Shown: positions 1 through 5,119, counted from the stretch's first letter. The stretch: 5,119 nucleotides of DNA from Pseudomonadales bacterium (GCA_016763235.1 JAESUE010000168.1:1-5119), one strand, 5' to 3'. Made by a program: numbers and translations. Notes: generated by a model from the sequence alone, not told the origin.

Positions 1-1047
1 GTCCTCCAGCAAGCGAATATTAATACCTACGCGCTCTCCCAACAGGATGTTCTTGGGAAGCTCGTCGACTGATAACCTTAAGTCACTCACCACCGTAACG
101 CGATTACTGAGATCTATGTCAGCAATAAGTCGCCATTCTCCGGACTGAGGCTTGCTCACTGTTATCAAGTCATAACCAGCCTCCGAAAGCCATTTGAGTG
201 ACTTTAAGCCACTACTCCGTGAAAGTTTCTTTCCGCTAGGGGTTTGCAGTAATGTATCGGGAGAGTTTTTCCCCTTAAACACCAAAGCGGTAAACTCATC
301 CACGCTGCCATCGATTGAGAAATAATTCTCATCAAGAGGAACTTGTTCCTGAGGCACGGCATTATCAAATGTTTGCAAAAAAGCTTTGGGTAAATCAACG
401 GCATTCAGAACTGTTTGAAATGTTCCTTCTGTCTCAACTGCAAGTCGTTGCATAAGTTTTGCATCTGCATGCTTCGACAGGGCAATAGTATGCACCGTCA
501 CGCCCTGCTGCCGTAGCTGAGGAAGCAGCTCTTCTATAATTCGTTCTCGTTCTCGGTAGTTATCGGCCATATTACGAGAAATATCTACCACCCCATCTGT
601 CAGCAATACCAGGCTACGGCGCGTAGCCGGATCAGACTTTTTCCATCCGGCGGTGGATACCTCAATGGCCTTACCAATATTGGTATACATAGCAACCGAG
701 TTTATTTTTTGAACTTCTTTTTTAGCTTTTCTTTTCCACTGTGTGTTTACATCGCCATGGGGCACCAACATGTTGACGTACTGTCCAAAGGTCCAAACCC
801 CCGCTTTACTGCCTTCAGGTAATAAACTAATCAGGAGTTCAGAAGCAGGAATTCTCAGGTTTTTGGGATCGCTTTTTTTCATACTACCGGAGATATCAAT
901 CACGACCCGCACATCGGATGTCAGCTCAGGGGAAAGCATTTCCAGCTCGTCATCGGCGAAAGAGAGGGAAACAAAAAGGATTAGGGTAATCAGCAGAAGG
1001 TAATGATAAATACCATAAAAACGCAGGCAAGGTATGAAGTGAGACAA
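1..1047 (-). CDS. Exported von Willebrand factor A (vWA) domain protein, 3' end cut off by the window
   Basis: 349 codons are present without a break; the gene continues past base 1. Residues 1-31 look like a signal peptide or signal anchor: a basic Arg9, a Leu/Ile-rich core at 16-30, and a possible cleavage site after Ser-Phe-Ala31. A vWA domain follows at about 46-230 with a complete metal-binding MIDAS site: DISGS at 51-55, Thr122 in MYTNIG, and Asp151 in LLTDG. The region after about 235 looks beta-rich (many Val, Thr and Gly-Asp turns) and is of unknown family. Domains of this kind bind protein partners through a metal ion, so a periplasmic or membrane-anchored binding role is inferred; no precise function can be given. 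The start is TTG at 1047. An in-frame TAA at 1065-1063 rules out a longer protein, a good ribosome site lies 7 bases upstream, and the next in-frame ATG (residue 37) would lose the signal peptide. The gene lies 170 bases beyond a small membrane protein gene on the same strand. Confidence 0.88.
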   Translation of the reverse strand, partial: MSHFIPCLRFYGIYHYLLLITLILFVSLSFADDELEMLSPELTSDVRVVIDISGSMKKSDPKNLRIPASELLISLLPEGSKAGVWTFGQYVNMLVPHGDVNTQWKRKAKKEVQKINSVAMYTNIGKAIEVSTAGWKKSDPATRRSLVLLTDGVVDISRNMADNYRERERIIEELLPQLRQQGVTVHTIALSKHADAKLMQRLAVETEGTFQTVLNAVDLPKAFLQTFDNAVPQEQVPLDENYFSIDGSVDEFTALVFKGKNSPDTLLQTPSGKKLSRSSGLKSLKWLSEAGYDLITVSKPQSGEWRLIADIDLSNRVTVVSDLRLSVDELPKNILLGERVGINIRLLED

Positions 1048-1054
1048 AAGAAGA

Positions 1055-1059
1055 TCCTT
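1055..1059 (-). promoter_or_regulatory. Ribosome binding site that fixes the TTG start of the vWA gene
   Basis: The minus strand reads AAGGA here, 7 bases before TTG at 1047. It lies just after the in-frame stop TAA at 1065-1063. Together they make TTG the only start that keeps the signal peptide. Confidence 0.72.
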
Positions 1060-1120
1060 TTCTTAAGATGATGGTATTTGTTCAGCAATCCCTATAGCTG
1101 TTCAGATTGCGATTTACAGG

Positions 1121-1151
1121 ATTATACTCTAAAGGATATTTTTATAGACAA
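1121..1151 (-). promoter_or_regulatory. Candidate sigma-70 promoter for the vWA gene
   Basis: On the minus strand a perfect -10 hexamer TATAAT lies at 1126-1121. The best -35 candidate is TTGTCT at 1151-1146, with a 19-base spacer, which is longer than the preferred 17. The surroundings are AT-rich. The predicted start of transcription would be near 1114, leaving a leader of about 65 bases before the TTG codon. This suggests the vWA gene can be transcribed separately from the upstream operon. The -10 match is seen directly; activity is inferred, and the long spacer lowers confidence. Confidence 0.45.
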
Positions 1152-1217
1152 GTTCTTATATTTATAGCAAAAAACATCAATAATTCAGGCCTATAAGCAT
1201 CCCGCTTTACTTACTCT

Positions 1218-1547
1218 TTAGCGTTTTCTAAGTGCAATCGAAAAAATTATTGTCAGGACTAAGGCGAAGGATAACGCCGATAACAAGGGCACGCCGGCCC
1301 TCACCCAGAGAGCACTGTTGTGAGCTAGTGATTCAAATCCCGCAACTAAGAAGGCCGGAGCTAAATACTTTTGCTCACCATAACTGAACCACGGCATAAA
1401 CAATATAACCAGCAGGCTTACACGCATAACACGCGTTATAAAGAGCCCAGGAAAGTTACGTGTCACCTGCCAGAAAGCAAAAAGCAAACCGCTGGCAGCC
1501 AGTAGGTAAACACCCCAGGCCATTAGATATTCTTCATGCGTAAACAT
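1218..1547 (-). CDS. Small three-helix inner membrane protein, unknown function
   Basis: This 109-residue protein has three likely membrane helices, at about 7-27, 40-57 and 85-106, with short connecting loops. Arg30, Arg39 and Arg42 lie between helices 1 and 2, and the tail is Arg-Lys-Arg. By the positive-inside rule this suggests that the loop and the C-terminus are cytoplasmic. I do not recognise a named family. The gene begins 6 bases after the ycgN stop codon, so it is almost certainly co-transcribed and probably translationally coupled; the ribosome site is weak (GGAA about 10 bases before ATG). It is the last gene of the tight operon and precedes the exported vWA protein, so a joint envelope role is conceivable but unproven. 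The membrane character and the gene boundaries are seen; the function is unknown. Confidence 0.8.
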   Translation of the reverse strand: MFTHEEYLMAWGVYLLAASGLLFAFWQVTRNFPGLFITRVMRVSLLVILFMPWFSYGEQKYLAPAFLVAGFESLAHNSALWVRAGVPLLSALSFALVLTIIFSIALRKR

Positions 1548-1553
1548 ACTTAA

Positions 1554-2000
1554 TTATTCCACCCACGTAATGACTCTTTCTTCCCACGCATCTTCGGCGA
1601 TAGAAAATTCTGGCACGGCCTTACCAACAATAGAATGCCCTGCTTCCACGACTGATTGCGAACGGCCACTCACCAGAGGGTGCCAATCGGGTAGTTGCTG
1701 CCCCTCAGATAACAAACGATAAGCGCAGGTTTTTGGCAGCCAGTGAAACTGCGGAATCAGCTCTACTGTTAGCTTTACGCACATTTCAACACGGTTTAAG
1801 CGCTGACTATAACTTTTACAAGCACCTTGACCCAGATCGTATAATTGACAGGCAACATCCGTATAAAACACCTCTTGGGTGTCTTCATCTTCCAGCTTGT
1901 GTAAACAACACTGCCCACAACCGTCACACAATGCCTCCCACTCGATCTCGCTCATTTCCTCAAGGTGTGTTGTTTTCCAAAATGCCTTTTCGGCAGTCAT
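1554..2000 (-). CDS. ycgN: YcgN-type (UPF0260) cysteine-cluster protein
   Basis: At 148 residues this is close to the usual length for YcgN. The signature is a CxxCxxCC cluster (Cys25, Cys28, Cys31, Cys32) in the context WEALCDGCGQCCLHKLED. Further cysteines lie at 51, 61, 74 and 92. This pattern is shared with the YkgJ/UPF0153 group, thought to bind zinc or an iron-sulfur cluster; the biochemical role is not known. There is no signal peptide or membrane segment, so it is predicted to be cytoplasmic. The ATG lies 3 bases after the ycgL stop codon, and an AGGG inside the end of ycgL, about 11 bases upstream, may serve as ribosome site. The pairing with ycgL is a common gammaproteobacterial arrangement and supports both names. 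The family call rests on recognised motifs, not on a search. Confidence 0.9.
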   Translation of the reverse strand: MTAEKAFWKTTHLEEMSEIEWEALCDGCGQCCLHKLEDEDTQEVFYTDVACQLYDLGQGACKSYSQRLNRVEMCVKLTVELIPQFHWLPKTCAYRLLSEGQQLPDWHPLVSGRSQSVVEAGHSIVGKAVPEFSIAEDAWEERVITWVE

Positions 2001-2003
2001 TTA

Positions 2004-2285
2004 TTATTTACCCTGCTCAGCTTTAAATAGATCAAGCAGGTATTCTTCTTTAACAGGCGGCATTTGCAGGAAAAAACCTTTTTCCTGAATTTGTGCGATC
2101 ACCTCAACAACATCTGCACGCGCTAGTTTTTTCTCCGGACGTAACAATAAATCACCAAAATGAACCGGCGATCCAAAGATATTGAGTAAGGCTTCTGGCA
2201 CCCGTTGGAATTTATCTTTTTTTTCTACATAAAGATACATTTCATCTTTTTTGGTGCTTTTATAAATAGAACACAACAACTTCAT
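2004..2285 (-). CDS. ycgL: YcgL domain protein
   Basis: This 93-residue cytoplasmic protein spans the whole YcgL domain. Recognised family segments are CSIYKSTKKDEMYLYV at 5-20, VPEALLNIFG at 29-38, the conserved KKLARADV at 52-59, and GFFLQMPP at 70-77. The molecular function of YcgL is not established. The start is an ATG at 2285 with AAAGG 7 bases upstream. The ATG overlaps, as ATGA, the TGA that would end rnd once its frameshift is repaired, so ycgL was evidently translated in step with RNase D. With the amber codon in rnd, ribosomes would leave the message about 785 bases before ycgL, so its expression may now depend on its own ribosome site and could suffer polarity. Confidence 0.92.
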   Translation of the reverse strand: MKLLCSIYKSTKKDEMYLYVEKKDKFQRVPEALLNIFGSPVHFGDLLLRPEKKLARADVVEVIAQIQEKGFFLQMPPVKEEYLLDLFKAEQGK

Positions 2286-2423
2286 TTTTCGGCCTTTCTT
2301 ATGGAAGGAGGAGAGTAACTTCTCAAGCGTTCAACAAGGCCTGCCTGTCGAGAAATTTCTGCCGATACCAGAGGAATCAAAATAGGTCCTCGCCAGCCTT
2401 GAAGTAGACTCTCCCATTCGTTA

Positions 2424-2428
2424 TTTTT
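2424..2428 (-). other. Frameshift point near the 3' end of rnd (one A missing)
   Basis: On the minus strand this is a run of five A's. With six, the frame would read HSKNNEWESLLQGWRG and stay open for some 45 codons to TGA 2284-2282. As sequenced, the frame ends early at TGA 2379-2377, after an unrelated tail (TNGRVYFKAGEDLF). The exact base is inferred; any single-base loss in this neighbourhood would have the same effect. Confidence 0.75.
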
Positions 2429-3069
2429 GAATGCAGCAATTTTTGTAGCAGCGCTTCAAGGGTTTTACGACGTAATAATAATTCAGGCTTTAAACCCAAG
2501 GCTTTTGCTTTGTTTGAAGATGCTTTTTTTACGCCATCGAGCAAGGGCTTACTTTCTTTACGCAATGGAGCGGGAATCGCCTCGAAAAGGTCATCGGGGC
2601 TTTCTGTGTTTACTTGCGCCACCAAGGAAAGAATTGACTCTCCATAACGCGCTATTTGTCTTTTTCCAACACCCTGTATTGCATGTAAATCCCCTTGGGA
2701 TTCGGGCATTACTTCAGCAATAGGCAGCAAGCAGGATTCTTCAAGAATAAACCCTTTCGGTCGATCTTGACGGCGAGCTTCCTCTTCACGCCAAACGCAC
2801 AAAGCCTGAAGAAATCGTTGCTGATTATAAGAAAAGTGACAAGCATTGCGAAATTTTAAATAATACTTTTGCGATGCATTCGTAGCACGCCCCTGCTTTA
2901 TTAAACCCTGACACTCTTCCTGCACCCAGGAGAGGCGTTCATTTTCTTTTAATCGCATCGTTAAAATCTGATGTATATCGAGAAGAAAGCGTACATCTTC
3001 AACGGCATAAGACAGCTGTGATTCGCTAAGGGGTCTCTGCAACCAGTTGCTGCGGGTTTCGTGCTTATC

Positions 3070-3072
3070 CTA
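3070..3072 (-). other. In-frame amber (TAG) codon inside rnd
   Basis: The minus strand reads ELYDIS-stop-DKHETRSNW across this point, and the frame stays the same on both sides. The aligned E. coli stretch has a leucine here, as in GVTLDKSESRTDW. TTG to TAG is a single T-to-A change, the simplest explanation. Confidence 0.9.
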
Positions 3073-3472
3073 ACTTATATCATAAAGTTCCTGCACGATT
3101 CGCTGATAACCCATTTGGGTATCCATACCGCAATAGGCCGCCGCCACCTGCGTATCAAATATCGGAGCCGGTAAAACGCCACAAAAATGGGCGAAGACAT
3201 CAAGGTCTTCACCGCAAGCGTGAAAAACTTTGGTGATCGATTCATCAATTAATACTGCAGAAAACGGTGCAAAGTCCAAATCAGCGAGCGGATCGATCAG
3301 GTAAATCCCATCTTTATCCGCCGCTTGAATCAAGCCCAGTATGGGATAAAAGGTTCGCTCCCGAATAAACTCTGTATCCAGGGCAACGCTTTTTTGCTCG
3401 CGCCAGCGTGCGCACAGCGCCGCCAACGAATCATTGTCATTAATAAAGGTAACGGGAAAATCCCACTTGGTA

Positions 3473-4072
3473 TCAGTCAAGGTGTTTACGTCCAGAAAAA
3501 GCATAATTAAGGGTTCCGCCGTCTGTATATTCCAGCTCACCCCCTACCGGTATTCCGTGAGCAATTCGACTCACGGTCACTTCAAATTCTCGTAGACTAT
3601 CAGCAATATAATGAGCAGTTGCCTCTCCTTCGACCGTTGGGTTCGTCGCCACAATAATTTCCTGTATTTCACCTTTCGCGGCACGATCCACCAAAAGGCT
3701 AATGCCTAACTGCTCAGGGCCTATTCCATCGAGGGGAGAGAGATGCCCCATCAGCACAAAATAAATCCCTTTAAAGCTACCCGATTGCTCAACCGCTAAG
3801 GCATCGGCCGGGCTTTCGACAACACATAACAAGCTCTGATCCCGAGAAGGGTTACGGCATATTTTACAAAGGGGTTCTTCGCTATGGATTCGACATTGTG
3901 AGCAATGCCCCACACGTTCCATGGCTTCGTTTAAGCATTTTGCTAACTGCCTACCGCCATTGCGATTGTGCTCTAGTAAATACAAGGCCATGCGTTGAGC
4001 GGTTTTCCTCCCGATACCAGGCAAAACTGTGAGAGCCTCTACCAGGCGATTTGTTAAAGGACTTAAACTCAT
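3473..4072 (-). CDS. recR: Recombination mediator protein RecR
   Basis: At 199 residues this is full length for RecR. RecR acts with RecO, and in many bacteria RecF, to load RecA on SSB-coated single-stranded DNA during gap repair. Domains in order: a helix-hairpin-helix motif LPGIGRKTAQR at 17-27; a four-cysteine zinc finger (Cys57, Cys60, Cys69, Cys72); a Toprim domain from about 81 to 175, opening with LLCVVESPADALAVE (Glu86 and Asp90); and the conserved tail GIPVGGELEYTDGGTL at 173-188. All key residues are present. The ATG overlaps the ybaB stop codon as ATGA with no strong ribosome site, which points to translational coupling. The ybaB-recR pair downstream of dnaX is a classic bacterial order. 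The 3' end overlaps the start of rnd. Confidence 0.97.
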   Translation of the reverse strand: MSLSPLTNRLVEALTVLPGIGRKTAQRMALYLLEHNRNGGRQLAKCLNEAMERVGHCSQCRIHSEEPLCKICRNPSRDQSLLCVVESPADALAVEQSGSFKGIYFVLMGHLSPLDGIGPEQLGISLLVDRAAKGEIQEIIVATNPTVEGEATAHYIADSLREFEVTVSRIAHGIPVGGELEYTDGGTLNYAFSGRKHLD

Positions 4073-4419
4073 TTTGGGGTTTTAAACGGGTTGAAACCAT
4101 CGGGGAAGTTCATGTTCATACCAGGTACCATACCGACCACTTTATCCTTGTTCTCAATTTCTACCTTCCGCACGGCATCATTTACCGCAGCAGCAAGAAG
4201 ATCTTCCAAAATTGTTTTATCTTCTGACAACAAAGAGCTATCGATGGACACGCCTTTAACATCGTGTCGGCCATTCATCACCACCTGCACCAAACCAGCG
4301 CCAGATTCCCCCGTCACTTCTACATTAACAAGGTCATCTTGCATTTTTTTGACCTTTTCCTGCATTTGTTCCTGCATTTTTTTGGCCTGTCCCATTAAGT
4401 CATCAAACGGGTTAGACAT
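4069..4419 (-). CDS. ybaB: YbaB/EbfC family nucleoid-associated DNA-binding protein
   Basis: At 116 residues this is near the family's usual 100-110. YbaB/EbfC proteins are dimeric, tweezer-like DNA-binding proteins that coat the nucleoid and may assist RecR-linked repair. The N-terminal part (about 7-30) is a Lys/Gln/Met-rich amphipathic helix with the repeated KKMQ. The core signature VEVTGESGAGLVQVVMNG at 33-50 is the most recognisable piece, followed by the helical DLLAAAVNDAVRKVE at 73-87 and a Met/Gly/Pro-rich tail. The start ATG at 4419 has AGGAG 7 bases upstream (4431-4427), a strong ribosome site. The gene follows dnaX after 145 bases and overlaps recR by 4. Two A7 runs (4383-4377 and 4350-4344) encode the two KKM stretches and could be prone to slippage. 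Confidence 0.96.
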   Translation of the reverse strand: MSNPFDDLMGQAKKMQEQMQEKVKKMQDDLVNVEVTGESGAGLVQVVMNGRHDVKGVSIDSSLLSEDKTILEDLLAAAVNDAVRKVEIENKDKVVGMVPGMNMNFPDGFNPFKTPK

Positions 4420-4564
4420 GCTGTTTCTCCTGCGTAGATTGGTCTTCGTTCGTTATCATTTTAAACATTTTGCGTAACTACTCAACGAACTCTGTAATTG
4501 TTCAGATTGCGTTAAAACTTGAGCGTGAGCTGAATAGTTACCACCTTGCAATATCTTCTGTAAT
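4420..4564. other. Intergenic region between dnaX and ybaB
   Basis: These 145 bases hold the candidate ybaB promoter, its ribosome site (4427-4431), and one copy of a 13-base word (4499-4511) that recurs upstream of the vWA gene. I see no GC-rich hairpin followed by a T-run, so there is no clear terminator after dnaX. Confidence 0.6.
4458..4485 (-). promoter_or_regulatory. Candidate sigma-70 promoter for ybaB-recR and downstream genes
   Basis: The minus strand has TTGAGT at 4485-4480 and TAAAAT at 4463-4458, separated by 16 bases. These match the -35 consensus at four of six positions and the -10 at five of six. Transcription would start near 4451, about 32 bases before the ybaB ATG. The operon could also be read through from dnaX. 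The match is seen; activity is inferred. Confidence 0.45.
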
Positions 4565-5119
4565 TTAATGGGTCACCCTCGGTTTGATTGACCCCGCCTC
4601 AACGCGCGCGTCAAACTGCTCAATCAATGCCTGTATACCCGAGTTTTCCACAATACTCTGCTCAGCGGCTGCCTGTTGTTTACTTTGCCAAATATCGTCT
4701 AATTGCTGCGGTGTACGGGATTGAAGGCTCCCCACGTCAATTTTTAGTTTCACAGTATTCCCTCGATAATCTACCAGTGCTTGCTTAATTGCAGCCTCTC
4801 TGGCGGATTGAAGCAAGATACCATGTTTCTGATCAAGAACCAGGTTATAGCTGTCAGACTCAGCGGCTTCCTGAGGATTGCTCAAGCAACAGTTACGAGC
4901 CAGATTTAAAGCCGCGCCACTTAAAGAAAGCTTTAACAATAACTGACCCCAGAAAACATCTTCTTTACTCGCCTCACTCTCGGGCAAACTATGTGGCTTC
5001 GGCTTACTCACGCCAGAAACACTGCCCGATGGAAGCTTAGGTGCTACGACTTGAGAGCGGGAAGGTACGGATGAAGTGCTCTCAGCGGCTGCATTTTCAA
5101 TCAATTTTTTTTTTACTGA
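4565..5119 (-). CDS. dnaX: DNA polymerase III subunit tau, C-terminal part (dnaX, 5' end outside the window)
   Basis: 184 residues are present, open to the window edge, so the gene is partial. DnaX is the clamp-loader ATPase; its full-length tau form also tethers the polymerase cores and contacts the DnaB helicase. The ATPase domains lie outside the window. Seen here: a Lys tract at residues 3-5 from the edge, a Ser/Pro/Glu-rich linker to about 54, and then tau domain V (about 55-184), which binds the polymerase alpha subunit. FWGQLLLKLSLSG, GNTVKLKID and the terminal SIVENSGIQALIEQFDAR followed by SIKPR closely resemble the end of E. coli tau (SIIADNNIQTLRRFFDAE, then SIRP). A TTG at 5104 should not be taken as a start, because the frame is open upstream and continues through the A-run. 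The A10 run may also direct synthesis of a shorter gamma form. ybaB and recR follow, the usual order. Confidence 0.93.
   Translation of the reverse strand, partial: SVKKKLIENAAAESTSSVPSRSQVVAPKLPSGSVSGVSKPKPHSLPESEASKEDVFWGQLLLKLSLSGAALNLARNCCLSNPQEAAESDSYNLVLDQKHGILLQSAREAAIKQALVDYRGNTVKLKIDVGSLQSRTPQQLDDIWQSKQQAAAEQSIVENSGIQALIEQFDARVEAGSIKPRVTH
5052..5084 (-). other. Possible RNA hairpin downstream of the dnaX slip site
   Basis: In the mRNA, UGAGAGC (5084-5078) can pair perfectly with GCUCUCA (5058-5052), a 7-bp stem with a 19-base loop. The stem begins 20 bases after the A-run. That is farther than the roughly 5-9 bases usual for frameshift-stimulating hairpins, so a stimulating role is doubtful; the stem may be incidental. 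Confidence 0.3.
5105..5114 (-). promoter_or_regulatory. Ten-adenine slip site in dnaX (possible tau/gamma switch)
   Basis: In frame, the minus strand reads TCA GTA AAA AAA AAA TTG ATT GAA. A -1 shift after the Lys codons gives ATT GAT TGA, so the product would end Lys-Ile-Asp. A +1 shift gives TGA immediately. An mRNA with an extra or a missing A would therefore also end within a few codons. E. coli makes the gamma subunit by a -1 ribosomal slip at A AAA AAG, and Thermus thermophilus by transcriptional slippage on an A9 run. The 179 residues downstream here are comparable to the roughly 213 tau-only residues of E. coli. Use of the site is inferred. Confidence 0.65.

Larger units (their letters stand above)
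1048..1217. other. Intergenic region between the small membrane protein gene and the vWA gene
   Basis: These 170 AT-rich bases hold the candidate promoter, the ribosome site of the vWA gene, and small repeats: TGTTCAG (plus strand) at 1079-1085 and again at 1099-1105, exactly 20 bases apart, and an inverted pair GCAATC (1085-1090) / GATTGC (1105-1110). I see no convincing terminator after the stop codon at 1218. The only nearby hairpin has a 4-bp stem with no adjacent U-run, so readthrough from the operon is possible. Confidence 0.6.
2282..3504 (-). pseudogene. rnd: Ribonuclease D gene with an in-frame amber codon and a 3' frameshift
   Basis: RNase D is a 3'-5' exoribonuclease of the DEDDy family that trims tRNA and other small RNAs. 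Numbering from ATG 3504, exonuclease motif I is ALDTEF (Asp43, Glu45), motif II is HACGEDLDVF (Asp100), and motif III is YAVED (Tyr166, Asp170). Each sits 15 residues beyond its E. coli counterpart. An HRDC domain follows at about 228-299. Codon 145 is TAG (3072-3070), where E. coli has Leu130, and the frame simply resumes after it. The first part alone (144 residues) lacks motif III and should be inactive. Near the 3' end the frame is lost at an A5 run (2428-2424). Adding one A restores LLQGWRG, as in the family, and an ending at TGA 2284-2282. The start is uncertain: ATG 3504 overlaps recR by 32 bases, while TTG 3480 overlaps by 8. The repaired product would be about 407 residues, against 375 in E. 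coli. The alternatives are sequencing error or recoding. Confidence 0.85.

Noticed and set aside
743..1003. A plus-strand open frame opposite the vWA gene
   Set aside because: It is antisense to a strongly supported signal peptide and vWA domain, and the translation shows no recognisable motif.
1085..1110. The GCAATC/GATTGC inverted pair as a transcription terminator
   Set aside because: The stem has only 6 bp with a 14-base loop and no following T-run, and it lies downstream of a candidate promoter rather than directly after a gene.
1733..2088. Two overlapping plus-strand open frames opposite ycgN and ycgL
   Set aside because: They are antisense shadows; the minus-strand proteins have clear family motifs.
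2424..2428. Programmed frameshifting at the rnd A5 run
   Set aside because: No tandem slippery heptamer fits the zero frame, and the same gene also carries a nonsense codon, so mutation or error is the simpler reading.
2377..3042. A separate gene starting at TTG 3042 for the C-terminal half of RNase D
   Set aside because: It is the same frame as the upstream half, interrupted only by TAG. The nine codons between stop and TTG still align with RNase D, and no ribosome site precedes the TTG.
3505..3540. An rnd start at the earlier ATG 3540
   Set aside because: It would add 12 residues unlike RNase D and lengthen the overlap with recR to 68 bases; ATG 3504 or TTG 3480 fits better.
4091..4477. 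A plus-strand open frame of 128 codons
   Set aside because: It lies opposite ybaB and the ybaB promoter region, has Ser/Thr/Cys-rich composition without domain character, and is explained by the complementary strand.
4565..5104. A separate short gene starting at TTG 5104
   Set aside because: The frame is open upstream to the window edge, and the protein matches the tau tail of DnaX, so the TTG is an internal Leu codon.

Overview
The window looks like the chromosome of a marine-type gammaproteobacterium, possibly Cellvibrionales-like. That placement is an inference from the gene set and protein resemblance (dnaX-ybaB-recR followed by rnd, ycgL and ycgN) and was not tested by a search. Base composition is moderate, slightly AT-rich by eye. 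All supported genes lie on the minus strand, so transcription runs from the high-coordinate end to the low-coordinate end. I see no tRNA, rRNA, CRISPR array, insertion sequence or phage gene. No stretch longer than 300 bases lacks a gene.

Layout in the direction of transcription. (1) 5119-4565: the 3' part of dnaX, coding for the tau-specific tail of the DNA polymerase III clamp-loader subunit. At the window edge it carries a run of ten A's. A slip of one base in either direction at this run meets a stop codon at once, the hallmark of a programmed tau/gamma switch. (2) A 145-base gap (4564-4420) with a plausible promoter. (3) A tight run of genes with overlaps or gaps of a few bases: ybaB (nucleoid-associated), recR (recombination mediator), rnd (RNase D), ycgL, ycgN and a small three-helix membrane protein. 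(4) A 170-base gap (1217-1048) with a candidate promoter and small repeats. (5) 1047-1: the 5' part of a gene for an exported von Willebrand factor A (vWA) domain protein. It starts at TTG and runs off the window.

The most unusual genic feature is rnd. In this sequence it is broken twice: an in-frame amber codon replaces a leucine between the second and third exonuclease motifs, and one base is missing from an A-run near the 3' end. Repairing the second lesion on paper restores the family's C-terminal Gly-Trp-Arg-Gly motif. It also brings the reading frame to a TGA that overlaps the ycgL ATG as ATGA, so the ancestral gene structure is clear. The lesions mean either gene decay (as in a shrinking symbiont genome), read or assembly error, or, less likely, recoding.

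Functionally, the first block concerns replication and repair (DnaX, YbaB, RecR), followed by RNA processing (Rnd) and two poorly characterised conserved proteins (YcgL, YcgN). The membrane protein and the vWA protein form an envelope-facing pair of unknown role at the end. I found no convincing new defence or mobile system. The dnaX slip site and the doubly damaged rnd are the points most worth checking.
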